Below are positions 1 to 5,254 of a stretch of 5,254 nt of DNA, piece after piece. The stretch comes from JAXIPB01 sp045403155. Lineage in GTDB: Bacteria; Actinomycetota; Actinomycetes; Mycobacteriales; Micromonosporaceae. Position numbers and translations under genes: made by a program. Location of the stretch: the NCBI GenBank assembly GCA_045403155.1, contig JAXIPB010000228.1, forward strand, positions 1-5,254. Reading direction: 5' to 3'. Each line of letters starts with the position of its first letter. Positions within the stretch are counted from its first letter, which is position 1. Below the pieces are notes generated by a model. That model saw nothing but the letters and a program-made list of their open reading frames with translations. It had not been told where the DNA came from and made no database searches.

Positions 1-251
1 AGTCCGGGGTCGTCCACAGTAGAGGTTGGCGAGGAGTAAAGGACGAGAACGTCCTGCCCCTGCCGCCCGATCTCGTGCGTGATCCGGCCGTGCGCCTGGC
101 TCGACGGGCTGTTCGGGTCATCGAATCCGCCGCCGCTGAGCGAGCCGAACACGCCTGTGCCCCATGCGCCACCGACGACGACCAGCACGAGCGACGCGGC
201 GAGAACCCACCAGCGCGCCCGGACGACGACTCGACCCCACAACGCGAACAT
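1..251 (-). CDS. MMPL family (RND-type) membrane transporter, N-terminal fragment
   Basis: Partial gene: reading leftward from ATG at 251 the frame stays open for 83 codons to the window edge, so the stop lies outside. The protein begins MFALWGRVVVRARWWVLAAS. Residues about 14-32 form one hydrophobic helix preceded by Arg residues (cytoplasmic N-terminus). The GGGFDDPNSPSSQA stretch (residues 40-53) follows, a typical start of the first extracytoplasmic loop in actinobacterial MMPL proteins. The family (usually about 700 or more residues, about 12 helices) exports lipids or drugs across the cytoplasmic membrane using the proton gradient; the substrate here cannot be told. The start is supported by an AGGGGAG ribosome site 7 nt upstream. 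The gene diverges from the TetR gene at 380, which suggests TetR control of export. Family call is firm; substrate is unknown. Confidence 0.88.
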   Translation of the reverse strand, partial: MFALWGRVVVRARWWVLAASLVLVVVGGAWGTGVFGSLSGGGFDDPNSPSSQAHGRITHEIGRQGQDVLVLYSSPTSTVDDPG

Positions 252-258
252 CGCACAT

Positions 259-265
259 CTCCCCT
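259..265 (-). promoter_or_regulatory. Ribosome binding site of the MMPL gene
   Basis: On the minus strand AGGGGAG lies 7 nt before ATG 251. It decides this start over another ATG at 258, which is in a different frame and would overlap the site. Confidence 0.7.
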
Positions 266-296
266 AGCGGTCGCTCTAGCCGTAGGCTTGGTACAC

Positions 297-327
297 ATGA
301 CATAGTTGAGTTAACGCTGTTTACTAT
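297..327 (+). promoter_or_regulatory. Possible promoter of tetR
   Basis: ATGACA at 297-302 matches five of six bases of a -35 consensus, and TACTAT at 322-327 is a fair -10 box. The spacer is 19 bp, longer than ideal. The boxes sit inside the candidate operator, which would fit autorepression. This is pattern matching only. Confidence 0.3.
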
Positions 328-328
328 G
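301..328. promoter_or_regulatory. Candidate TetR operator region between the divergent exporter and tetR genes
   Basis: Two overlapping inverted repeats are visible. The inner one is GTTAAC-GCT-GTTTAC at 310-324 (one mismatched pair; it extends to AGTTAAC/GTTTACT at 309-325). The outer one is CATAGT at 301-306 paired perfectly with ACTATG at 323-328. They have different centres (317 and 314.5), so probably only one is the real operator; the inner form, with short spacing, is more like a TetR-family site. The 128-bp gap (252-379) is AT-richer here than the rest of the window, and the site overlaps the putative tetR -10 box. Binding by the neighbouring TetR is inferred from divergent arrangement. 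Confidence 0.5.
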
Positions 329-379
329 CCAACACCGTATGCTCGCGTCAAGGGAGTTCACCCAAGGATCGGACCCGTT

Positions 380-1111
380 ATGACGACGATTCTGCCAAGT
401 CGCCGCGAACGACTCAGGACCGCCACCGTCGCTGAGATCAAGGATCTCGCGCGTCGGCTGCTCGTGAGCGGTGGACCCGGGGCGATCTCGTTGCGGGCGA
501 TCGCCCGCGATATGGGCATGACGGCTCCCGCCATCTACCGGTATTTCCCGAGCCTGGACGCGCTGGTGGCCGAGTTGACCGAAGATCTCTACGACGAGCT
601 CAGGGAGTCCGTCGAGGCCGCGCGAGACAAGGTGACGGGCGACGCCACGCCACTCGTGAAGCTGATCGAGATGGCCCGGGGGTTCCGGCGCTGGTCGATC
701 ACGCATCCGGCCGAGTTCGGGCTCATGTTCGGCAGCCCGGTTCCGGGGGTAGCGACGTTTGAGGACGGATGCATCGCCCCGGATCACGCCGGCGCACGGT
801 TCGGCGCGCCGTTTCTCGAGGCCTTCGCCCAGCTCTGGCAGAGCGCCCCGTTCCCCACCCCGCCAGCCGAACTCATCGAGGCCAGGTTGGGGCCACACCT
901 CGCGCCGTACACCGCCCAGCACGGCACGGACGTTCCGGTCCAGGTCATCTACGCGTACATCTCGGCCTGGACCCGACTCTACGGCCTGGTGGCGATGGAG
1001 GTGTTCGGGCACCTGCAGTGGGCCGTCACCGATGTGGAGCCGCTGTTCGAAGTCGAGTTGGCCGCGTTCGTCGCCCAACTGAGTGCCGACGACACCCGCG
1101 ATCTTGGATAG
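380..1111 (+). CDS. TetR/AcrR-family transcriptional regulator with WHG-type C-terminal domain
   Basis: A 243-aa DNA-binding repressor, normal length for the family. The N-terminal helix-turn-helix spans about residues 15-60; SLRAIARDMGMTAPAIYRYF (37-56) is the textbook TetR helix-turn-helix ending in the Y-x-Y-F signature. The ligand-binding half contains FRRWSITHPAEFGLMFGSPV (102-121) and WTRLYGLVAMEVFGHL (197-212), patterns of the WHG subgroup of TetR C-terminal domains. ATG 380 is chosen because it puts the usual 10-20 residues before the first helix; an in-frame ATG at 326 lies inside the candidate operator and would add 18 atypical residues. The ribosome site is weak (AAGGA at 364-368, 11 nt away). 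It diverges from the MMPL exporter and probably represses both, released by an unknown ligand. The last codons lie in the left arm of a long inverted repeat. Confidence 0.92.
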   Translation: MTTILPSRRERLRTATVAEIKDLARRLLVSGGPGAISLRAIARDMGMTAPAIYRYFPSLDALVAELTEDLYDELRESVEAARDKVTGDATPLVKLIEMARGFRRWSITHPAEFGLMFGSPVPGVATFEDGCIAPDHAGARFGAPFLEAFAQLWQSAPFPTPPAELIEARLGPHLAPYTAQHGTDVPVQVIYAYISAWTRLYGLVAMEVFGHLQWAVTDVEPLFEVELAAFVAQLSADDTRDLG

Positions 1112-1154
1112 TTTTCGGTGCTCCAGGCCCCGGAATCATCCAAGATCGCGGGTG
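1093..1154. repeat. Perfect 17-bp inverted repeat with 28-nt loop, overlapping the tetR stop
   Basis: Left arm 1093-1109 reads CACCCGCGATCTTGGAT; right arm 1138-1154 is its exact reverse complement. Pairing can continue inward past one mismatch (1112-1113 with 1134-1135 plus G-T wobbles). The left arm encodes the last TetR residues (TRDLG) and the first base of its TAG stop (1109-1111). The right arm ends 7 bp before the candidate -10 box of the methyltransferase gene. As RNA it would form a stable stem and could terminate or stabilise tetR mRNA, although no U-run follows. It could equally be a dispersed palindromic (REP- or MITE-like) element. Arm identity is directly seen; role is inferred. 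Confidence 0.85.
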
Positions 1155-1161
1155 GGGCGGT

Positions 1162-1167
1162 TATCGT
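1162..1167 (+). promoter_or_regulatory. Candidate -10 box for a leaderless methyltransferase transcript
   Basis: TATCGT fits the TAnnnT form of an actinobacterial -10 box and ends 6 nt before ATG 1174, the spacing at which transcription would start at or next to the A of the start codon. There is no convincing ribosome site at normal distance; the nearest purine run (GGTGGGG, 1151-1157) is 16 nt away. This agrees with leaderless expression, which is common in Actinobacteria. No good -35 box is seen, as that region is occupied by the inverted repeat arm. Confidence 0.4.
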
Positions 1168-1173
1168 CCTGGC

Positions 1174-3180
1174 ATGTCGATCGGCGAGGCGGATCCGCCC
1201 CTGCTTGGCATCGCCGGCCGCTGGGGAACGGCGGAGATCGACCTCGCGGGCCGATTCGACCAGCTGCATCAGCTGATCTACACCGGCGGCGGGATCCGGC
1301 CGTCCAACGCCGCGGTCGAGGAGGTGGCCAAGCTTGCGCTGGTACGGCTGTGGAGTCTCCGCAATCCATCGGCCACATTGGACGGAGGCACAAGGGCCGG
1401 CGATGTGTTCCCCGACGGGACCGCCGAGGACTTCCGGCACGCGTTCGCCCAGGCGCTGGCGTCCGCGGACCTAGCCGCGGTTGACCCGGCGGGCCGGATG
1501 TACCCGGTATGGCCGCCCGATGAACCATTCCGACTCACCGATGCGGTGGTCCTGCGAGCCGCGGCCGTGATAATCGCGGAGATCATCGACCACGGCCGGC
1601 CGTCTGTCGCCGACCCCCTCGGCGCCGCGTTCGACGCACTTCTCGCCGGCCGGTACGACCACGCGGGCGGGCTGGGCACCTATCTGACCCCCAGCGGCGT
1701 CGCCCGGATGATGGCTGAGATCGCCGTCGATATGCTCGCGGCTGATCCGCCCGATCGGCCCGGCCGGCCGGATCAACCCGCCGCCGGCGGCCACGGCTTC
1801 GGCGACCCGTACTGCGGTACCGGCCGATTCCTGGTGGCCGCGCTCGAGGTCCTGCGGGATCGGCCGGAACCGTTCGCCCGATACCTCACCGCGTCGGGTC
1901 TCTTCGGCGCCGACCAGTCGGCATCCTCGGTGGCCAAGGCCAGAATCAACATGATGCTGTACGGGGTGCAGCGCCCATTGATCTGGACGGTGCGCGACTC
2001 GGTGTCGGATGCGGCGATCGCGGAGTTCTCGGGACGCGTGCCGCTGATCCTCACGAACCCACCATTCGGCGAGGGAAAGTACGACAACCCGGTCGGGCTT
2101 TCCGAGACCAGAGCCGCGATTCCGAGGCTGGGCGGCAAGGGGCGCATCGATCCCAGCTTGGCCTGCCTCGTGAAGGCGTTGAGGCTGCTTGCACCGGGCG
2201 GCGTCCTGGGCGTGGTCCTGCCGGACGGGGTCATCTCCTCGCGAACCTTCGCCGACCTCGTGTCGGGTCGCGGCGGCGACCTCGCCCACCGGGTGGGGCT
2301 CGCAGCAAACGTCAGCCTGCCGACCGCGACGTTCGCGTTGAGTGGCACGGTCGCCAAGACCAGCGCCGTGTTCCTCCGCAAGGACCGCCGCCCGCGCCAC
2401 GTGGCGCTGGCCAGAGTCGAGCACGTCGGATATCTGCGTCGGGCGGGCCGGGCAGCGGCCGATCCGGAGGGAAACGAGCTGCCGGCGATACCCGGGCTCA
2501 TCCACGATGGACTGTCCCGGGCGGACGACGCGACGCTGACGATCGAGAGCGCCGAACCGTTGGTGGCGGTTGCCGCCGCTGGCTCACTTCATTCGCTAGA
2601 CCCGGCCCGGCTGGATCCCGATGCGATGCACGCGCGGCGGTGGCTCATCGACCGGGGCGGGATCGAGCTTCGAGAGCTGCTCAGCGCCCGAAAGGCGCTG
2701 CCGGCGGTGCGCGCCGCCCCCCCGTACGTCTCGATCCTTCACGTCGACGACGTGGGCACTGTGGACTGGCACTCAGCCGCGGCCCACACTCCTATCACAC
2801 CGGGGCTGCTGGTCGGCGAGGGTGACGTGATCGTCTCGCTGCTGAACCCGTCCAAGCTGCGCGCGGCGGTGATCCCGGCTGGGGTCGCATCCGTGCAGGT
2901 GTCCGGTGAGTTTGGTGTCTTCCGGGCAGCGTGCGACCCGTACGCGGTGCTCGGCATTCTTTACTCGCAGTGGGTACGGGCGCAGCTGACTCCGCTGGGC
3001 CGCGGGACGTCGAGTTCCCGCCGGCGCATCGACGTCGAGGACGTGCTCTCCCTGATCGTGCCCAAGCTCGCCGACGGTCCGCTTGTGGAGCTTGGCCGAG
3101 CGGTACGCGATGCGAGCGCACTCGTCGCCGAGGGTCGCGAACGGCTCTGGCGGCTGTTCGAGGTGGACCTCAGTCCGTGA
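1174..3180 (+). CDS. HsdM-like N6-adenine DNA methyltransferase fused to an HsdS-like target-recognition domain
   Basis: A 668-aa protein predicted to transfer a methyl group from S-adenosylmethionine to adenine N6 in a specific DNA site. A helical N-terminal region (about 20-165) resembles the HsdM N-domain (FDQLHQLIYTGGGIRPSNAA, 28-47). The catalytic core begins at YLTPSGVARMM (170-180). Motif I is DPYCGTGRFL (211-220), GADQS follows at 245-249, and catalytic motif IV is NPPF (295-298). LPTATFALSGTVAKTSAVFL (382-401) is typical of type I and gamma-class enzymes. Residues about 487-668 look like one HsdS target-recognition half with a C-terminal helical segment. All key motifs are intact, so it is probably active. 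No PD-(D/E)xK or helicase motor is seen in it, and no restriction gene lies in the window. ATG 1174 is the only start between tetR and the conserved N-domain; upstream in-frame codons 1111-1173 contain no GTG or TTG. It is probably a solitary methylase or the modification part of a defence locus. Homology is clear; specificity is unknown. Confidence 0.9.
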   Translation: MSIGEADPPLLGIAGRWGTAEIDLAGRFDQLHQLIYTGGGIRPSNAAVEEVAKLALVRLWSLRNPSATLDGGTRAGDVFPDGTAEDFRHAFAQALASADLAAVDPAGRMYPVWPPDEPFRLTDAVVLRAAAVIIAEIIDHGRPSVADPLGAAFDALLAGRYDHAGGLGTYLTPSGVARMMAEIAVDMLAADPPDRPGRPDQPAAGGHGFGDPYCGTGRFLVAALEVLRDRPEPFARYLTASGLFGADQSASSVAKARINMMLYGVQRPLIWTVRDSVSDAAIAEFSGRVPLILTNPPFGEGKYDNPVGLSETRAAIPRLGGKGRIDPSLACLVKALRLLAPGGVLGVVLPDGVISSRTFADLVSGRGGDLAHRVGLAANVSLPTATFALSGTVAKTSAVFLRKDRRPRHVALARVEHVGYLRRAGRAAADPEGNELPAIPGLIHDGLSRADDATLTIESAEPLVAVAAAGSLHSLDPARLDPDAMHARRWLIDRGGIELRELLSARKALPAVRAAPPYVSILHVDDVGTVDWHSAAAHTPITPGLLVGEGDVIVSLLNPSKLRAAVIPAGVASVQVSGEFGVFRAACDPYAVLGILYSQWVRAQLTPLGRGTSSSRRRIDVEDVLSLIVPKLADGPLVELGRAVRDASALVAEGRERLWRLFEVDLSP

Positions 3181-4774
3181 CAGCGGTGGGGGCGGGCCTG
3201 ACGATCCGTGGAGAACGAGCCGCGTCGGCGTCGGCGCGGCGGGCGCGCAGTTCGTGCCCCGCGCTGGTCAGACAGCGCCCCGACGTCAGGTCGAACTTCC
3301 AACCGTGCAGCTGACAGGTCAGCGTGCCTCCGTCGATGATGCCGAACCGGGTGAGGTCGGCCTTGAGGTGCGGGCAGCGCCGTTGCAGCACCCAACCGTC
3401 GAGCGTGATGTCCTCCGCGTCTGTGGCGCGCAGATGCTCGTCGTACCAGCCCTCCGCGTACTGCAGGCGCTCCTCGGACAGGCACTTGAAGAACGCGTAG
3501 ACGAACTCGTTGTACTGACCGATGCGGGCGGCGGAGAACCGGCAGGAGAGGAAGAGCGAGTTGACCCAGTCAACCTCCTCGTGAAAGAGCAGGTGCTCCA
3601 AAAGAGCCCGTTCGGTGCGGAAGCGGTAGCGCACCTTCTCGTCGGAGAATCGCCGGACCTGCTTGCCCGGGAAATCGACCACAATGGACTCGACCGACTC
3701 GCCGTCATACCCTACTAGGTCGAAACGTACCGGGCCCCCGACGCCTTGCGCGAGATAGAGCGACTCGTCGAGCAGCGGCTCGATGCGCCGCTTCATCTCC
3801 TTGACCACGTCGATCTCGGGATGACGCCACGACACCTTCGCGGCCTCGATGACCGGGCGCTGTCGCTCCGCGTACTCCTTGAGGTGTTGCTCCTTGGCCG
3901 CGAAGAAGGCCGGAACGTCATCGACCGGATGCCTGGTCACCAACGTCTCGTCGGAGAGGGTCGCCACGGAGCCGGGCAGCAGGATCACACCGTTGTCGCG
4001 GCCAATCTTTCGATACTCGTCGATGAATACAGACTGGTCGGGGAAGATGTTCCCCTCGTCGCCTCGGATGTCGTTGAACTGCCACAGCTCGTCGTCGAGA
4101 AAGCACGGCGGCCCGGCGATCGGAAACACCCAGCTCGCATTGAGATCGTCGATGTAGCGGAAGGTCCGGTCGAACTGCCGGTCGCGCTTCTGCTTGCCGA
4201 ACGCCGTCTTCGCCGCCTGCGGCAACTCGTACACCATCGGGTACCAGATCGCGCCGGAGAACTGCAGCATGTGCGCGTGCAGGTGACCCAGCTCGGCAAA
4301 GGGCGACAGGTCGGTGGGGCGGGCGTCGTTCTGGTTCAACACTCGGACCCCGCCGTACTCGACCCAGAGGGACGAGTCCCCGATCGGCCCGTCCGTCGGA
4401 CTCGTCAGCGCCTGGATCATGACCTTGAGGCCGCCGTCGAGCTCGAGCACCTCGTTGGTCACCGTCGCCAGGAAGCTGGTGAAGCCGAGCTCGCGAAGTT
4501 CGTCCTCGAGCTCGTCGGTCGGATACTCGGGCAGCAGGACGGTCGCCTTCTTGCTCACGAACCGAGTGAGTTGCGCCGCGTCGAAGTGGTCGCGATGCAG
4601 GTGCGAGACGTAGAGGTAGTCCGTGGCGCCGAGGGATTCCCAGTCCAGCTGGGAGTTGTCGGGAAAGGGGAACCACGAGGCGAAGTACGCCGGATTAACC
4701 CAGGGATCGCACAGAATGCTCCCCGCGTCCGTGTCGATGCGCATGCCCGCGTGCCCCGTACCCGTAATCCGCAC
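3170..4774 (-). CDS. Metallo-beta-lactamase-fold / Rieske [2Fe-2S] fusion protein
   Basis: A 534-aa two-domain cytoplasmic protein; no signal peptide is seen. The N-terminal part (about 1-280) is a UlaG-like MBL fold: GHAG at 7-10, CDPW at 22-25, the metal-binding HxHxDH motif HLHRDH (H58, H60, D62, H63), NQND at 147-150 and a His-rich HLHAH at 164-168. A helical middle (about 285-450) follows. The C-terminal Rieske domain (about 458-506) has CPH (C467, H469), 17 residues, then CQLHGW (C487, H490), complete for a [2Fe-2S] cluster. MBL plus Rieske pairing is known in CMP-N-acetylneuraminate hydroxylase, where the Rieske domain is N-terminal; here the order is reversed, so an oxygenase or redox role is plausible but the substrate is unknown. 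GTG 4774 is the start: the fold's first strand begins here and AAGGGGA lies 9 nt upstream. The 3' end overlaps the convergent methyltransferase gene by 11 bp. An Arg/Ala-rich tail (507-534) is probably disordered. Confidence 0.88.
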   Translation of the reverse strand: MRITGTGHAGMRIDTDAGSILCDPWVNPAYFASWFPFPDNSQLDWESLGATDYLYVSHLHRDHFDAAQLTRFVSKKATVLLPEYPTDELEDELRELGFTSFLATVTNEVLELDGGLKVMIQALTSPTDGPIGDSSLWVEYGGVRVLNQNDARPTDLSPFAELGHLHAHMLQFSGAIWYPMVYELPQAAKTAFGKQKRDRQFDRTFRYIDDLNASWVFPIAGPPCFLDDELWQFNDIRGDEGNIFPDQSVFIDEYRKIGRDNGVILLPGSVATLSDETLVTRHPVDDVPAFFAAKEQHLKEYAERQRPVIEAAKVSWRHPEIDVVKEMKRRIEPLLDESLYLAQGVGGPVRFDLVGYDGESVESIVVDFPGKQVRRFSDEKVRYRFRTERALLEHLLFHEEVDWVNSLFLSCRFSAARIGQYNEFVYAFFKCLSEERLQYAEGWYDEHLRATDAEDITLDGWVLQRRCPHLKADLTRFGIIDGGTLTCQLHGWKFDLTSGRCLTSAGHELRARRADADAARSPRIVRPAPTAVTD

Positions 4775-4783
4775 CGCTCAGTG

Positions 4784-4790
4784 TCCCCTT
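4784..4790 (-). promoter_or_regulatory. Ribosome binding site of the MBL-Rieske gene
   Basis: AAGGGGA on the minus strand ends 9 nt before the GTG at 4774. It supports this GTG over the in-frame ATG ten codons later (4744), which would remove the first strand and the conserved GHAG. Confidence 0.65.
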
Positions 4791-4828
4791 CGGTGTCCGA
4801 CGTTGTTGCCGACGCTACCGGAGACCGG

Positions 4829-4858
4829 TTCACTCGTTGCCGCACGGCGTGCCAGACT
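4829..4858 (+). promoter_or_regulatory. Possible promoter of the small membrane protein gene
   Basis: TTCACT at 4829-4834 and CAGACT at 4853-4858, 18 bp apart, loosely resemble -35 and -10 boxes and would start transcription near 4865, leaving a short leader with the ribosome site. The match is modest. No convincing promoter for the opposite gene was found in this 117-bp divergent gap. Confidence 0.25.
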
Positions 4859-4876
4859 AACGCCGAAGGATCACCC

Positions 4877-4884
4877 GGAGGGAG
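4877..4884 (+). promoter_or_regulatory. Strong ribosome binding site deciding a GTG start
   Basis: GGAGGGAG ends 7 nt before GTG 4892. It fixes this start; the same frame is open far upstream (to 3746) only as antisense of the MBL-Rieske gene. Confidence 0.75.
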
Positions 4885-4891
4885 ACCAAAC

Positions 4892-5119
4892 GTGGCAGGC
4901 GAGGAACCGGTTACCTCACCCGATCAGCACCGGCCGATCGTAAGCCGGCGGCTGGCGCGGCTCGGCGCGGTGTTCACGATCGTTGTGCTGCTTCTGATGT
5001 CCATCGGGAATCACCAGGGCAACGTCGAGAACATCTTCTTGATCGCCACCGCGGCCCTGATCTTCTTGATGCTCGTGGTCGACGTGGTACTCCGCAAGAG
5101 TGGCCTCAAGTCCGACTGA
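4892..5119 (+). CDS. Small two-helix membrane protein, DUF2631-like
   Basis: A 75-aa protein starting at GTG. It has a polar, cytoplasm-like N-terminus of about 20 residues ending SRRLAR (18-23), a first hydrophobic helix (about 24-38), a short polar turn GNHQGNVENI (39-48), a second helix (about 48-66) and a basic end LRKSGLKSD. The conserved-looking GNHxGxVE turn between two helices resembles the actinobacterial DUF2631 family, recalled from memory and not searched. The function of that family is not known to me. Its excellent ribosome site, complete stop and two clear membrane segments make it a real gene despite its size. It diverges from the MBL-Rieske gene across 117 bp. By the positive-inside rule both ends are probably cytoplasmic. 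Confidence 0.8.
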   Translation: MAGEEPVTSPDQHRPIVSRRLARLGAVFTIVVLLLMSIGNHQGNVENIFLIATAALIFLMLVVDVVLRKSGLKSD

Positions 5120-5200
5120 CACCCGCCGCCCGCCCGTCGCCCCGCCCCCTGTTTCACCGTCGATGAATTGCCGGTGGGGAGGTTTGTCGGCCAAAATCCG

Positions 5201-5225
5201 CGCCCCCCGCCATGTGCGGGGGGTG
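5201..5225. terminator. GC-rich hairpin, candidate transcription terminator
   Basis: CCCCCCGC (5203-5210) and GCGGGGGG (5216-5223) pair perfectly around a 5-nt loop; one G-T and one C-G pair can be added outside. It lies 80 nt after the stop at 5119. On the plus strand no T-run follows. Read on the minus strand, the stem is followed a few bases later by TTTT (complement of 5193-5196), so it may instead end a gene entering from the right. Either or both directions are possible. Confidence 0.5.
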
Positions 5226-5254
5226 GTTGGGGGGGCCGGCCGCCGCGGGCATTG

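Noticed and set aside
164..379. Upstream extension of the TetR frame
   Set aside because: It would run antisense through the MMPL start and across the control region; the TetR domain begins naturally after ATG 380.
769..1173. Upstream extension of the methyltransferase frame
   Set aside because: It overlaps tetR in another frame, translates to Arg/Pro/Gly-rich sequence, and no start codon lies between the tetR stop and ATG 1174.
1757..1795. GGCCGG-rich repeats and palindromes
   Set aside because: They are in frame within a proline/glycine-rich linker between methyltransferase motifs and are expected from high-GC codon use.
1471..2505. 344-codon minus-strand open frame inside the methyltransferase gene
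   Set aside because: It is a shadow frame expected in high-GC coding DNA; its translation shows no recognisable motif, while the plus strand has complete methyltransferase motifs.
3746..4891. Long plus-strand open frame leading into the small membrane gene
   Set aside because: It lies antisense to the MBL-Rieske gene, has Arg/Val/Leu-rich low-complexity composition with no domain, and only the part from GTG 4892 has a ribosome site and membrane helices.
4916..5194. Minus-strand open frame entering from the right edge
   Set aside because: It is antisense to the small membrane protein gene, His/Glu/Gly-rich with no domain, and passes through the GC-rich hairpin.
1..5254. CRISPR array, tRNA, rRNA, transposase or multi-gene defence operon
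   Set aside because: No regularly spaced direct repeats, tRNA cloverleaf, rRNA sequence, transposase frame or nuclease/helicase gene was recognised; the methyltransferase is the only defence-type gene.

Overview
The window looks like chromosomal DNA from a high-GC actinomycete. The coding regions are strongly GC-rich with G/C-ending codons, GTG starts are used, ribosome binding sites are purine-rich, and several families are typical of Actinobacteria: an MMPL transporter, a WHG-type TetR regulator and a DUF2631-like small membrane protein. A Micromonosporaceae- or Frankia-like host is plausible, but the sequence alone does not fix the genus.

Layout. (1) Positions 1-251, minus strand: the first 83 codons of an MMPL/RND-type exporter that runs off the left edge. 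(2) Positions 252-379: a divergent control region with near-palindromic operator candidates. (3) Positions 380-1111, plus: a complete TetR-family repressor, probably controlling itself and the exporter. (4) Positions 1093-1154: a perfect 17-bp inverted repeat that contains the tetR stop codon and abuts the next promoter. (5) Positions 1174-3180, plus: a 668-aa HsdM-like N6-adenine DNA methyltransferase fused to a single HsdS-like target-recognition domain, with no restriction subunit in view. (6) Positions 3170-4774, minus: a 534-aa fusion of a UlaG-like metallo-beta-lactamase fold and a C-terminal Rieske [2Fe-2S] domain; its 3' end overlaps the methyltransferase gene by 11 bp. (7) Positions 4775-4891: a second divergent promoter region. 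(8) Positions 4892-5119, plus: a 75-aa two-helix membrane protein. (9) Positions 5120-5254: non-coding as far as can be seen, with a GC-rich hairpin.

How the parts relate. The exporter and TetR form a standard efflux/regulator pair. The methyltransferase reads in the same direction as tetR but is separated by a hairpin and has its own leaderless-type promoter candidate, so it looks like an independent unit. The Rieske/MBL enzyme and the small membrane protein are divergent neighbours with no evident functional link.

The least understood items are the MBL-Rieske fusion, the solitary methyltransferase-specificity fusion, and the long inverted repeat beside it. No complete multi-gene novel system is visible.
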